17,936 nt of DNA from DATFWK01 sp035259345 (GTDB lineage Bacteria; Actinomycetota; Thermoleophilia; Miltoncostaeales; Miltoncostaeaceae): NCBI GenBank assembly GCA_035259345.1, contig DATFWK010000211.1, positions 1 to 17,936 of the forward strand, given 5' to 3'. Positions 1-7,225 of the stretch are shown here, one piece after another (positions within the stretch are counted from its first letter, which is position 1; every line of letters begins with the position of its first letter). The translations under genes were made by a program, and so were the position numbers. The notes under the pieces were generated by a model. The model did not search any database. It was given only the letters and a program-made list of their open reading frames with translations, and had not been told where the DNA came from.

Positions 1-1
1 G

Positions 2-58
2 GTCGAGCCGATGGAGCCGGCCGCCGGGCCGATGGAGCCGGCCGCGAGCGAGGCCTGA
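2..58 (+). CDS. 3' end of an unidentified gene (partial)
   Basis: An open frame enters from the left edge and stops at TGA 56-58. The 18 visible residues are Pro, Glu, Met and Ala rich and contain two copies of PMEPAA separated by one Gly, which looks like a low-complexity C-terminal tail. It would be convergent with the phenylalanine hydroxylase gene, whose stop lies 10 bases further on. Too little is visible to assign a family, and it could be chance open frame. Confidence 0.35.
   Translation, partial: VEPMEPAAGPMEPAASEA
7..45. repeat. 18-bp direct repeat, period 21
   Basis: GCCGATGGAGCCGGCCGC occurs at 7-24 and again at 28-45 with no mismatch. The 21-base period keeps the plus-strand frame, so the repeat encodes the duplicated PMEPAA peptide. 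The window edge may cut a longer array. Confidence 0.7.
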
Positions 59-68
59 GGGCGGGGCG

Positions 69-887
69 CTATACCGCGGTGCGCGTCCGGCCGAACGCCT
101 CGAACCAGGCCGAGAGCTCCTCGAACACCTGCTCCATGCCCTCCGCCGCGTAGAGCACGGGCTGGTAGCGGGTGATGTCGTACCCCATCGCGCCCATCGC
201 CTCGATGTCGAAGGGCCGGATCTCCGCCTCGCGGAAGGACTCGATCTCGCCGTACGAGGAGAGCAGGCCGGCGCCGTAGCAGCGAAGCTCTCCGTCCTCG
301 CGCACGACGCCGAACTCCAGGGTGAACCAGAAGACGCGGCTGAAGCGGTCGAGGTCGTCGTCCGAGGCCGCGCGCAGCGACGCCTGCCCGGCGAGCTCGT
401 ACAGGTCCGCGAGCCGCGGGCTCGCGAGCATCGTGCAGTGACCGATGACCTCGTGGATGATGTCCGGCTCCGGCGTGTAGAACGGCACGGACGTGTGGCG
501 GATGTACTGGGTGGAGAGGAACGCCCGGTCCGCCAGCGCCCCGTAGAAGCGGCGGGTGGGCACGAGGCCGGGCACCGGCTCGACGTGGAAGCCGGTCAGC
601 TCGCCGAGCCGGCCGGAGACCTCGTCGAGCTGCGGCACGCGATCGCTCCGCAGCCGCAGGGCGGCCGCTCCCTCGCGCACAGCGCGGCACGCGAGCCGCT
701 CGTGCTTGCGCGCGAGCTCCGTCGTCACGATGCGCCAGACCTCGTCCTCCTCCGGCGTGTACACGACGTGGGGGATCGGCTCGCCGGACTGGTAGCCCTC
801 GCCGACGGCCGCGATGGCGGCGCGCCGGGCGCGGTAGTCCTGGTCGGAGAAGCCGGGGTGGTCGCTGGGCAGCTCGAACTGGCTCAT
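69..887 (-). CDS. phhA: Phenylalanine 4-monooxygenase
   Basis: This enzyme hydroxylates L-phenylalanine to L-tyrosine with O2, a tetrahydropterin cofactor and non-heme iron in the cytoplasm. From ATG 887 it is 272 residues, the usual length of the single-domain bacterial enzyme, with no regulatory ACT domain. The iron-site segment PDIIHEVIGH (residues 141-150) supplies H145 and H150, and the FWFTLEFG segment supplies E191, giving the family's 2-His-1-Glu triad. The start is chosen because AGAGGAAGG lies about 5 bases upstream and the peptide further upstream is non-conserved and Arg-rich. The gene diverges from an Lrp-type regulator and opens the aromatic amino acid catabolic locus. The pterin dehydratase needed for cofactor recycling is not in the window. 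Confidence 0.96.
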   Translation of the reverse strand: MSQFELPSDHPGFSDQDYRARRAAIAAVGEGYQSGEPIPHVVYTPEEDEVWRIVTTELARKHERLACRAVREGAAALRLRSDRVPQLDEVSGRLGELTGFHVEPVPGLVPTRRFYGALADRAFLSTQYIRHTSVPFYTPEPDIIHEVIGHCTMLASPRLADLYELAGQASLRAASDDDLDRFSRVFWFTLEFGVVREDGELRCYGAGLLSSYGEIESFREAEIRPFDIEAMGAMGYDITRYQPVLYAAEGMEQVFEELSAWFEAFGRTRTAV

Positions 888-971
888 CGCGCCTTCCTCT
901 CGTCTGATCGGCAGGATTGCTCCGAAGGCGGCAGATCGCACGCCGTTCCGCGTGACAGCCGGACGTTCGGG

Positions 972-997
972 TTGACCATGACGGGCCCGGTGGTCAA
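972..997. promoter_or_regulatory. Inverted repeat in the divergent phhA / Lrp promoter region
   Basis: In the 139-base gap between the divergent phhA and regulator starts, TTGACCA (972-978) and TGGTCAA (991-997) form perfect 7-base arms around a 12-base spacer that itself contains GGGCCC. Each arm begins with TTGACC on one strand, close to a -35 consensus, so the two divergent promoters may be built around one symmetrical site. An Lrp/AsnC-type operator for the adjacent regulator is a reasonable inference. The -10 elements are not convincing. Confidence 0.5.
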
Positions 998-1026
998 AGT
1001 GTCCAGCACCCGCTGCAGCCACCCGG

Positions 1027-1494
1027 ATGACCCTGGACCCAGTCGACCACTCCATCCTCGCCGAGCTCCAGCGCGACGGCCGCGTCTCGATCAGCGAGCT
1101 CGCGGCGCGCGTGCACATCTCGCGCGCCACGGCCTATGCACGGCTCGCCCGCATGCGCGACGACGGCGTGATCCGGTCGGTGCGGGCGGAGATCGACCCC
1201 GAGAAGATCGGTCTCGGGCTCGGCGCGATCATCCTCGGCGACGTCGAGCAGGCGAGCTGGCGCGAGGTGCGCGAGCGGCTGCTCGCGCTCCCGGGGGTCG
1301 AGTACCTCGCGCTCACGAGCGGCGGCCACGACTTCGTGCTGTTCGTCCGCGCGCCGGACCTGGCGGCGCTGCGGGACCTGGTGCTGCTCGAGCTGCACGA
1401 CATGCCCGAGGTCCGCACCACCCAGACCATGGTCGTGCTCGACGAGGTGCGCCGGCCGGTCGGCGACCTCGCGCGGCGGGCAACGGCCCGGTGA
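1027..1494 (+). CDS. Lrp/AsnC family transcriptional regulator
   Basis: A 155-residue protein of normal Lrp/AsnC length. Residues 4-52 form the winged helix-turn-helix, with a recognition helix around ISRATAYARLARMRDDGVI. Residues 65-140 form the RAM/ligand-binding beta-alpha-beta domain, including the loop SGGHDFVLFVRA (98-109), where family members bind amino acids. It diverges from phenylalanine hydroxylase, and its stop overlaps the GTG start of the acyl-CoA synthetase, so the two are probably co-transcribed and translationally coupled. By context it probably responds to phenylalanine, tyrosine or a downstream acid. The ligand is not readable from sequence. Confidence 0.93.
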   Translation: MTLDPVDHSILAELQRDGRVSISELAARVHISRATAYARLARMRDDGVIRSVRAEIDPEKIGLGLGAIILGDVEQASWREVRERLLALPGVEYLALTSGGHDFVLFVRAPDLAALRDLVLLELHDMPEVRTTQTMVVLDEVRRPVGDLARRATAR

Positions 1495-3416
1495 GCGGCC
1501 GGTACGCCTGGGTGCCCACGCCCGAGGTCGTCGAGCGCGCCAACACCACCCGCTTCGCCCGCGCCCACGGGCTTGACGGCCACGGCGGGATCCTCGCCCG
1601 CTCGCTCGAGGACCCGGAGTGGTTCTGGGACGCCGTCGTGCAATGGCTGGACCTCGGCTTCCGGACGCCGTACGAGCGCGTGCTCGACGAGCGCGACGGG
1701 CCCGAGTGGGCGCGCTGGTTCGTCGGCGGCACGCTCAACATGGGCTGGAGCTGCGTCGGCCGGCACGCGGGGGAGCATCCGGAGCGCCCGGCGCTCGTGG
1801 CGGAGCACGAGGACGGCGCGGTCGCGACGCTCACCTACGCCGAGCTTGCCGAGCGGGTCGCGCGCGTCGCCGGCGGCCTCGCTGCCGCCGGCGTCGAGCC
1901 GGGCGAGCGCGTGGCACTGGTGATGCCGATGACCGCCGAGGCCGTGATCGCCTTCCACGCCATCGAATGGCTGGGCGCGATCGCGGTGCCGGTCTTCTCC
2001 GGCTTCTCCTCCGCCGCGATCGGCTCGCGCCTCGCCGACGCCGGGGTCGCCGCGGTGGTGACCGCCGACGCCGGCCTCAGGCGCGGGCGGGCCGTGCCGA
2101 TCGCCGCCGCCGTCGACGAGGCGCTGGCCGCGGCGCCGTCCGTCCGCCGCGTGGTCCTGCAGGACCGTGGCCTCGCCCCCGCGCCGGCGCGCGACGGCCT
2201 GCACGTCCGGTGGGAGGACGTCGCCGCAGCGGCGCCCGTCGAGCCGGAGTGGGTGCCGTCCGAGCACCCGGCGCTGATCGCCTATACGTCGGGCACGACC
2301 GGACGGCCCAAGGGCGCAGTCCACGTCCACGGCGGCTTCCTGGCCAAGATCGCACAGGAGGCGCACTTCCAAGCCGACGTCCACCCCGGCGACCGCGTCT
2401 CCTGGATCACGGACATGGGCTGGATCATGGGCCCCTGGACGACCGTGGGGACCCACGCCAACGGCGGCACGCTCGTCGTGCTCGAGGGGGCGCCGGACCA
2501 CCCCACCCCCCGCCGGGCGTTCGACTTCGCCGCCCGCCACCGCCTGGACTTCCTCGGCGTCTCGCCCACCCTCGTGCGGGTGCTCCGAAGCCGCGCGCCC
2601 GCGACCCTCGGCGCGGACCTCTCGGCCCTGCGGGCGTTCGGCTCGACCGGGGAGCCCTGGAACCGCGAGCCGTACCTCTGGCTCTTCGAGCAGGTCGGCG
2701 ACCGGCGGGCGCCGATCGTGAACATCTCCGGCGGCACCGAGGTCGGCGCGTGCTTCCTCTCGACCGACGTGACCCTGCCGATGAAGCCCTGCTCGCTCGG
2801 CGGCCCGGCGCTCGGCATGGCCGTGGACGTCTGGGGGCCGGACGGGCGCCCGATCCGCGAGGGCGTCGGCGAGCTCGTGTGCACGCGGCCGTGGCCGGGC
2901 ATGACCCGCGGCGTCTGGGGCGACCCCGAGCGATACCTCGCCGCGTACTGGTCGCGGTGGCCGGGCGTCTGGGTGCACGGCGACTGGGCCAGCGTGGACG
3001 GGGACGGCGAGTGGTTCCTGCACGGGCGGTCGGACGACACGCTCAACGTGGCCGGCAAGCGCGTCGGCCCGGCCGAGTACGAGTCGGCGCTCGTCGGGCA
3101 CCCGGCCGTCGTCGAGGCCTGCGCGGTCGGCATCCCGGACGCGACGAAGGGCGAGAGCGTCTGGTGCTTCGTCGTGCTGGCCGGCGGCGCCGAGCCGGAC
3201 GACGGCCTACGCGCCGAGCTGGCCGCGACCGTCGAGCGGGCCCTCGGCCCGGCGTTCCGGCCGGCAGCGGTCCGCTTCGCCTCCACCCTCCCGAGGACGC
3301 GCTCGGCCAAGATCGTGCGGCGGGCCGTCCGGGCCGCGGCCCTCGGCGAGGACGCCGGCGACCTGTCCACCCTCGAGGACCCCGCCGCGATGGACGCGGT
3401 GCGGTCGGCCGTCTGA
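1491..3416 (+). CDS. Acs-type acyl-CoA synthetase (AMP-forming), possibly acetoacetyl-CoA synthetase
   Basis: An ANL-superfamily ligase of 641 residues that makes an acyl-AMP and then an acyl-CoA. Visible motifs are the Acs-type N-terminal segment WFVGGTLNM, the P-loop YTSGTTGRPKG (265-275, Lys274), SGGTEVG (413-419), HGDW with Asp498, the hinge/core GRSDDTLNVAGKRVGP, and the C-terminal catalytic lysine K607 in RSAKIVRR. Length and lysine position match acetyl-CoA synthetase. However, the Trp-containing acetate-pocket motif of Acs is replaced by SGGTEV, resembling acetoacetyl-CoA synthetases and suggesting a larger acid. The GTG start overlaps the regulator's TGA (GTGA). Beside fumarylacetoacetase, which releases acetoacetate, activation of acetoacetate is the best contextual guess. 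Propionate or another short acid is the alternative. Confidence 0.9.
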   Translation: MSGRYAWVPTPEVVERANTTRFARAHGLDGHGGILARSLEDPEWFWDAVVQWLDLGFRTPYERVLDERDGPEWARWFVGGTLNMGWSCVGRHAGEHPERPALVAEHEDGAVATLTYAELAERVARVAGGLAAAGVEPGERVALVMPMTAEAVIAFHAIEWLGAIAVPVFSGFSSAAIGSRLADAGVAAVVTADAGLRRGRAVPIAAAVDEALAAAPSVRRVVLQDRGLAPAPARDGLHVRWEDVAAAAPVEPEWVPSEHPALIAYTSGTTGRPKGAVHVHGGFLAKIAQEAHFQADVHPGDRVSWITDMGWIMGPWTTVGTHANGGTLVVLEGAPDHPTPRRAFDFAARHRLDFLGVSPTLVRVLRSRAPATLGADLSALRAFGSTGEPWNREPYLWLFEQVGDRRAPIVNISGGTEVGACFLSTDVTLPMKPCSLGGPALGMAVDVWGPDGRPIREGVGELVCTRPWPGMTRGVWGDPERYLAAYWSRWPGVWVHGDWASVDGDGEWFLHGRSDDTLNVAGKRVGPAEYESALVGHPAVVEACAVGIPDATKGESVWCFVVLAGGAEPDDGLRAELAATVERALGPAFRPAAVRFASTLPRTRSAKIVRRAVRAAALGEDAGDLSTLEDPAAMDAVRSAV

Positions 3417-3421
3417 CGCCG

Positions 3422-4246
3422 GTGCGGCTGGTCACGTTCCGGGAGCCGGACGGCGCTGTGCGCGTCGGGGCGCTCGCCGGCGACGAGGTACGCGAGCTTG
3501 CCGCGCCCAGCATGGTCGCCTGGCTGGCCGGCGAGGGAAGGAGCGAGACCGGCCGGGCCGTCCCGCTGGCGGCGGTCGCGCTCCTCGCCCCGGTCCCGGA
3601 GCCGCCGTCGATCCGCGACTTCTACGCCTTCGAGGGCCACGTCGCGGCCGGGTGGCGCCGGCGCGGCGCCCCGATCCCGGAGTACTGGTACCGGGCGCCC
3701 GCCTTCTACTTCTCGAACCCCGCCGCCGTCCACGGCCCGGGCGAGGCGGTGCGCCGCCCGGACTGGACGTCGATGCTCGACTTCGAGCTCGAGATCGCCG
3801 CGGTGATCGACGGCGACGGCGCGATCGCCGGCTTCACGCTGATGAACGACTGGAGCGCCCGCGACGTCCAGCGCGACGAGGTCACCGTGCTGCTCGGGCC
3901 CCACAAGTCGAAGGACTTCGCGACGAGCCTCGGCCCCTGGCTCGTGACGGTGGACGAGCTTCCCTTCGACGGGCGCACACTGGACCTGCGCGCCTGGGTG
4001 CGGGTCAACGGCGAGGAGGTCGGGTGGAGCCTCTCCGGCTGCATGCACTTCAGCTGGGCCGAGCTGGTGCTCTCCGCCGCGCGCGACACCCGCCTGCGCG
4101 CGGGTGACGTGCTCGGCTCCGGGACGCTCGAGCAGGGTTGCCTGCTCGAGCTCGGGCCGCTCGGCGACGGGGAGTGGATCCGGCCGGGCGACGTCGTCGA
4201 GATCGGCGCCGAGGGGCTCGGCTCGCTGGTGACGCCGGTCGTCTAG
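3422..4246 (+). CDS. Fumarylacetoacetase (FAH) family hydrolase
   Basis: FAH-family enzymes cleave 3-oxo acids such as fumarylacetoacetate into fumarate and acetoacetate, using Mg or Ca. From GTG 3422 the protein is 274 residues. The metal-site carboxylates are visible in DFELE (E122, E124), followed by NDWSARDVQRDE (142-153) and the conserved HKSKDF segment (161-166). Length matches compact bacterial FAH proteins rather than the 420-residue eukaryotic form. The start lies 5 bases after the synthetase stop. A CTG at 3413, forming a CTGA overlap with that stop, is in frame and would add three residues. Substrate is inferred from the homogentisate genes alongside. A fumarylpyruvate or acylpyruvate hydrolase is possible by sequence alone. 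Confidence 0.93.
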   Translation: MRLVTFREPDGAVRVGALAGDEVRELAAPSMVAWLAGEGRSETGRAVPLAAVALLAPVPEPPSIRDFYAFEGHVAAGWRRRGAPIPEYWYRAPAFYFSNPAAVHGPGEAVRRPDWTSMLDFELEIAAVIDGDGAIAGFTLMNDWSARDVQRDEVTVLLGPHKSKDFATSLGPWLVTVDELPFDGRTLDLRAWVRVNGEEVGWSLSGCMHFSWAELVLSAARDTRLRAGDVLGSGTLEQGCLLELGPLGDGEWIRPGDVVEIGAEGLGSLVTPVV

Positions 4247-4737
4247 CGGTCGGAGGGATCGGGGGTCGAGGCGCGGCGGCGCCTGGGCGCCGTGCGGTCG
4301 GCCATCGGGCGCTCGAAGAGCGTCGAGAGGACGATCTGCGTCTCGGTGGCGCGCACGCCCGGGGCGCGCCGGATCCGCTCGAGGGTCTGCTCGAGGTGCG
4401 TGGTCCCGGCCGCGTCGACGTGCAGGATCGCGCTCGCCTGGCCGGCGATCGTGTAGGCCGCGCTCACCTCGGGGTGGGGCGCGACCGCGGCGCGCACCTC
4501 GGCGGCGGACATCCGACCCTCGCACATGAGCGCCACGATGCCCCGGGTCGGCCACCCCAGCGAGTCGGCGTCCACGACGGCGGCGTACCCGCGGATGATC
4601 CCCTCGGCCTCGAGGCGATCGACGCGCCGCTTGACCGCCGGGGCCGAGAGCGAGACCCGCTCGCCTATGTCCTTGAAGCTCCGGCGCGCGTTCTCACGGA
4701 GCAACGCAACGATCTGGCGGTCGATGTCGTCGATCAA
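4243..4737 (-). CDS. Second Lrp/AsnC family transcriptional regulator
   Basis: About 164 residues from a TTG start: an N-terminal winged HTH (roughly residues 2-50, with SLSAPAVKRRVDRLEAEGII) followed by a RAM domain (about 62-145) and a basic C-terminal tail rich in Arg. No ATG or GTG lies in frame near the conserved IDDIDRQIVALL start, so TTG 4737 is the best visible choice; ribosome binding site support is weak. Its stop codon shares the CTAG at 4243-4246 with the hydrolase stop on the other strand. It diverges from 4-hydroxyphenylpyruvate dioxygenase and probably controls that gene and itself. It differs clearly in sequence from the other Lrp-type protein of the locus, so it is not a recent duplicate. 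Confidence 0.92.
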   Translation of the reverse strand: MIDDIDRQIVALLRENARRSFKDIGERVSLSAPAVKRRVDRLEAEGIIRGYAAVVDADSLGWPTRGIVALMCEGRMSAAEVRAAVAPHPEVSAAYTIAGQASAILHVDAAGTTHLEQTLERIRRAPGVRATETQIVLSTLFERPMADRTAPRRRRASTPDPSDR

Positions 4738-4747
4738 CGGTTGTACG
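4731..4747. promoter_or_regulatory. Imperfect palindrome, candidate AsnC-type operator
   Basis: CGATCAAC-G-GTTGTACG has 8-base arms that match at 6 of 8 positions, with a perfect CAAC/GTTG core. It sits between the divergent regulator and 4-hydroxyphenylpyruvate dioxygenase genes and covers the regulator's proposed TTG start. Autorepression plus control of the dioxygenase is inferred. Confidence 0.4.
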
Positions 4748-4772
4748 ATGCCCTGTGAGCAACGAACTGGGC

Positions 4773-4800
4773 TTGATGGGCCCTCTGGACCGTCGATGAT
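4773..4800 (+). promoter_or_regulatory. Candidate promoter of hppD
   Basis: TTGATG (4773-4778) and GATGAT (4795-4800) are spaced by 16 bases and each match the housekeeping consensus at four of six positions. They lie upstream of the dioxygenase start and next to the palindrome at 4731-4747. Such matches arise by chance, so this is only a candidate. Confidence 0.3.
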
Positions 4801-4841
4801 AGTGGTCGCAGAGGTGCGGGACCAAGCCGAAGGAGATCGCA

Positions 4842-5972
4842 ATGGCCGAGCGCCAGTCCGCCACGACCGCGCCGGAGCGCCGGGCCCCCGACGACGGGAT
4901 GCCCCTGCTCGGCGTCGACCACGTCGAGATGTACGTCGGCAACGCGGCACAGGCCGCCTATTACTTCCAGCACGCCTTCGGCTTCCGGCCGGTGGCGTAC
5001 GCCGGGCTCGAGACCGGCTCGCGCGAGCGCGTCTCGCACGTGCTCCGCCACGGGGACGTCTGCCTCGTGATCACCGGGGCGCTCCGGCCGGAGGGCGACG
5101 TGGCCCGCCGGGTCGCCCTGCGCGGGGACGGCGCCCGCGTCATCGCGCTCGCCGTGCCGAACGCGGAGCGCGCGTACCGGACCGCCGTGGCTCGTGGCGC
5201 CCGCGCCATCGAAGAGCCGCACGAGGCGGCCGACGAGCACGGCGCCGTGCGCCTGGCCAGCATCGCCACCTACGGCGACGTCATCCACACGTTCGTCGAG
5301 CGCGGCGACTACGCCGGCCCGCACCTCCCGGGCTTCCGGGCCGTCGACGGTGGCGAGGACCTCGGCCTCTTCCAGGGCATCGACCACATCGTCGGCAACG
5401 TCGAGCTCGGCGCCATGGACGAGTGGGTCGGGTTCTACGAGCGGGTGATGGGCTTCACCGAGATGCGCCACTTCTCGGACGACGACATCTCGACCGAGTA
5501 CTCGGCGCTTATGAGCAAGGTGGTCGCGGACGGCACCGGCCGCATCAAGTTCCCGATCAACGAGCCGGCCGAGGCGAAGCGTCGCTCGCAGATCGAGGAG
5601 TACCTCGAGTACCACGCGGGGCCGGGCGTGCAGCACCTCGCGCTCGAGACCACCGACATCGTCGGCACGGTCCGCGCGCTGCGCGAGCGTGGCGTGCGCT
5701 TCCTGGTCACGCCCGAGACCTACTACGACGACCTGCCGGACCGCGTCGCCGCCGTGAACGACATGGCCGACGACCTGCGGGAGCTCGGCATCCTGGCCGA
5801 CCGCGACGACGAGGGCTATCTCCTGCAGATCTTCACGAAGCCCCTCGGCGACCGCCCGACGCTGTTCTTCGAGATCATCGAGCGCCACGGGGCGCGCGGC
5901 TTCGGGGACGGCAACTTCAAGGCACTCTTCGAGGCGATCGAGCGGGACCAGGAGCTGCGCGGCAACCTGTAG
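4842..5972 (+). CDS. hppD: 4-hydroxyphenylpyruvate dioxygenase
   Basis: Converts 4-hydroxyphenylpyruvate to homogentisate with O2 and Fe(II). The 376-residue protein has the usual two vicinal-oxygen-chelate halves. The N-terminal half begins at GVDHVEMYVG (24-33). The catalytic C-terminal half carries iron ligands H182 (QGIDHIVGNV), H265 (GVQHLALET) and E344 (LFFEIIER), followed by the conserved C-terminal helix GFGDGNFKALFEAIERDQ. The start is supported by AAGGAGA about 5 bases before ATG. Homogentisate dioxygenase follows after 31 bases, so the two probably form an operon. Divergent from an Lrp-type regulator. Confidence 0.97.
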   Translation: MAERQSATTAPERRAPDDGMPLLGVDHVEMYVGNAAQAAYYFQHAFGFRPVAYAGLETGSRERVSHVLRHGDVCLVITGALRPEGDVARRVALRGDGARVIALAVPNAERAYRTAVARGARAIEEPHEAADEHGAVRLASIATYGDVIHTFVERGDYAGPHLPGFRAVDGGEDLGLFQGIDHIVGNVELGAMDEWVGFYERVMGFTEMRHFSDDDISTEYSALMSKVVADGTGRIKFPINEPAEAKRRSQIEEYLEYHAGPGVQHLALETTDIVGTVRALRERGVRFLVTPETYYDDLPDRVAAVNDMADDLRELGILADRDDEGYLLQIFTKPLGDRPTLFFEIIERHGARGFGDGNFKALFEAIERDQELRGNL

Positions 5973-6003
5973 GCACGTAGGCAGGGAGCGGAGAGGAGGC
6001 ACC

Positions 6004-7185
6004 ATGCGCTACCACCGGCTGGGCGAGGTCCCCGCCAAGCGCCACGTCCAGTTCCGCCGCGACGGGCGCCTGCTCGTCGAGGAGGTCATGGGCTACGAGG
6101 GCTTCAGCGGCAACGAGTCGATCCTCTACCACCTCGTCTCCCCCTGCCGCGTCGCGGAGGTGCTCGACTTCACCCCGATCCAGCGGGCGGAGTGGGTGCC
6201 CGACGCCCACGTCCACCGCCTCACGCAGACCGGGCCGCTCGGCCCGGAGGGCGACCCGGTGCACGGCCGGCGCCTGCTGATGTGGAACGGCGAGGTCGAG
6301 ATCTCGGTCTGCAAGCCGGCGCAGGGCTCCGACGTCTTCTACCGCGACGGCGAGGGCGACGAGGTCCTCTTCGTCAAGGAGGGCTCCGGCGTCCTCGAGA
6401 CGGTCTTCGGGACGCTGCCCTTCCGCCGCCACGACTACGTCGTGATCCCCCGCGGGACGACGCACCGCTTCCGGCTGGACGACGGGCCGCAGACGTGGCT
6501 GTGCTTCCAGACCCCCGGCGAGATCGAGACCCCGAACCGCTACCGCAACCGCTACGGGCAGCTGAACGAGGGCGCGCCGTTCTCGCAGCGCGACTTCCAC
6601 GCGCCCGAGGAGCTCGTGACCCACGACGGGCCCGGCGAGCACGTGCTCGAGGTGCGCGTCCGCGACGGCTACCAGCGCTTCCTGCTCGACTACCACCCGC
6701 TCGACGTCGTCGGCTGGGACGGCTACGTCTACCCGTACACGTTCAACATCCACGACTTCGAGCCGATCACGGGGCGCGTGCACCAGCCCCCGCCGGTGCA
6801 CCAGACCTTCCAGGGCCCCGGCTTCGTCATCTGCTCGTTCTGCCCCCGCGAGCTGGACTACGACCCCATGGCCGTGCCGCTGCCATACCATCACTCGAAC
6901 CTGCAGTCCGAGGAGATGATCTACTACGTCGCCGGTGAGTTCGGATCGCGAAAGGGGGTCGAGCTGGAGTCCATCACGCTCCATCCGTCGGGACTGCCGC
7001 ACGGGCCGCAGCCGGGGCTCGTCGAGCGCTCCCTCGGCGCCCGCCGCACCGAGGAGCTCGCGGTGATGTGCGACACGTTCCGTCCGCTGCGGCTCTCGTC
7101 GCTGGCGCGGGACCTGGACGACCCGGCCTACGCGCTCTCGTGGCGCGAGGGCGCGCCCGCGAGCGAAACTGTCGTCACCGGCTGA
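6004..7185 (+). CDS. hmgA: Homogentisate 1,2-dioxygenase
   Basis: Opens the homogentisate ring to 4-maleylacetoacetate using Fe(II) and O2. The 393-residue protein is slightly shorter than the roughly 430-445-residue proteobacterial and eukaryotic forms. The iron site is intact: H297 and E303 in HHSNLQSEEM, and H333 in LPHGPQPG, with the same spacing (6 and 36 residues) as the human ligands H335, E341 and H371. A cupin beta-strand pattern is visible around residues 110-160 (YRDGEGDEVLFVKEGSG). GAGAGGAGG sits just upstream of the ATG. Co-directional with hppD, and followed closely by a reductase-like gene rather than an isomerase. Confidence 0.96.
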   Translation: MRYHRLGEVPAKRHVQFRRDGRLLVEEVMGYEGFSGNESILYHLVSPCRVAEVLDFTPIQRAEWVPDAHVHRLTQTGPLGPEGDPVHGRRLLMWNGEVEISVCKPAQGSDVFYRDGEGDEVLFVKEGSGVLETVFGTLPFRRHDYVVIPRGTTHRFRLDDGPQTWLCFQTPGEIETPNRYRNRYGQLNEGAPFSQRDFHAPEELVTHDGPGEHVLEVRVRDGYQRFLLDYHPLDVVGWDGYVYPYTFNIHDFEPITGRVHQPPPVHQTFQGPGFVICSFCPRELDYDPMAVPLPYHHSNLQSEEMIYYVAGEFGSRKGVELESITLHPSGLPHGPQPGLVERSLGARRTEELAVMCDTFRPLRLSSLARDLDDPAYALSWREGAPASETVVTG

Positions 7186-7225
7186 GCTCCCGGTCGCGCC
7201 GTTCGCCTGGCGCGACGGCGAGCGC

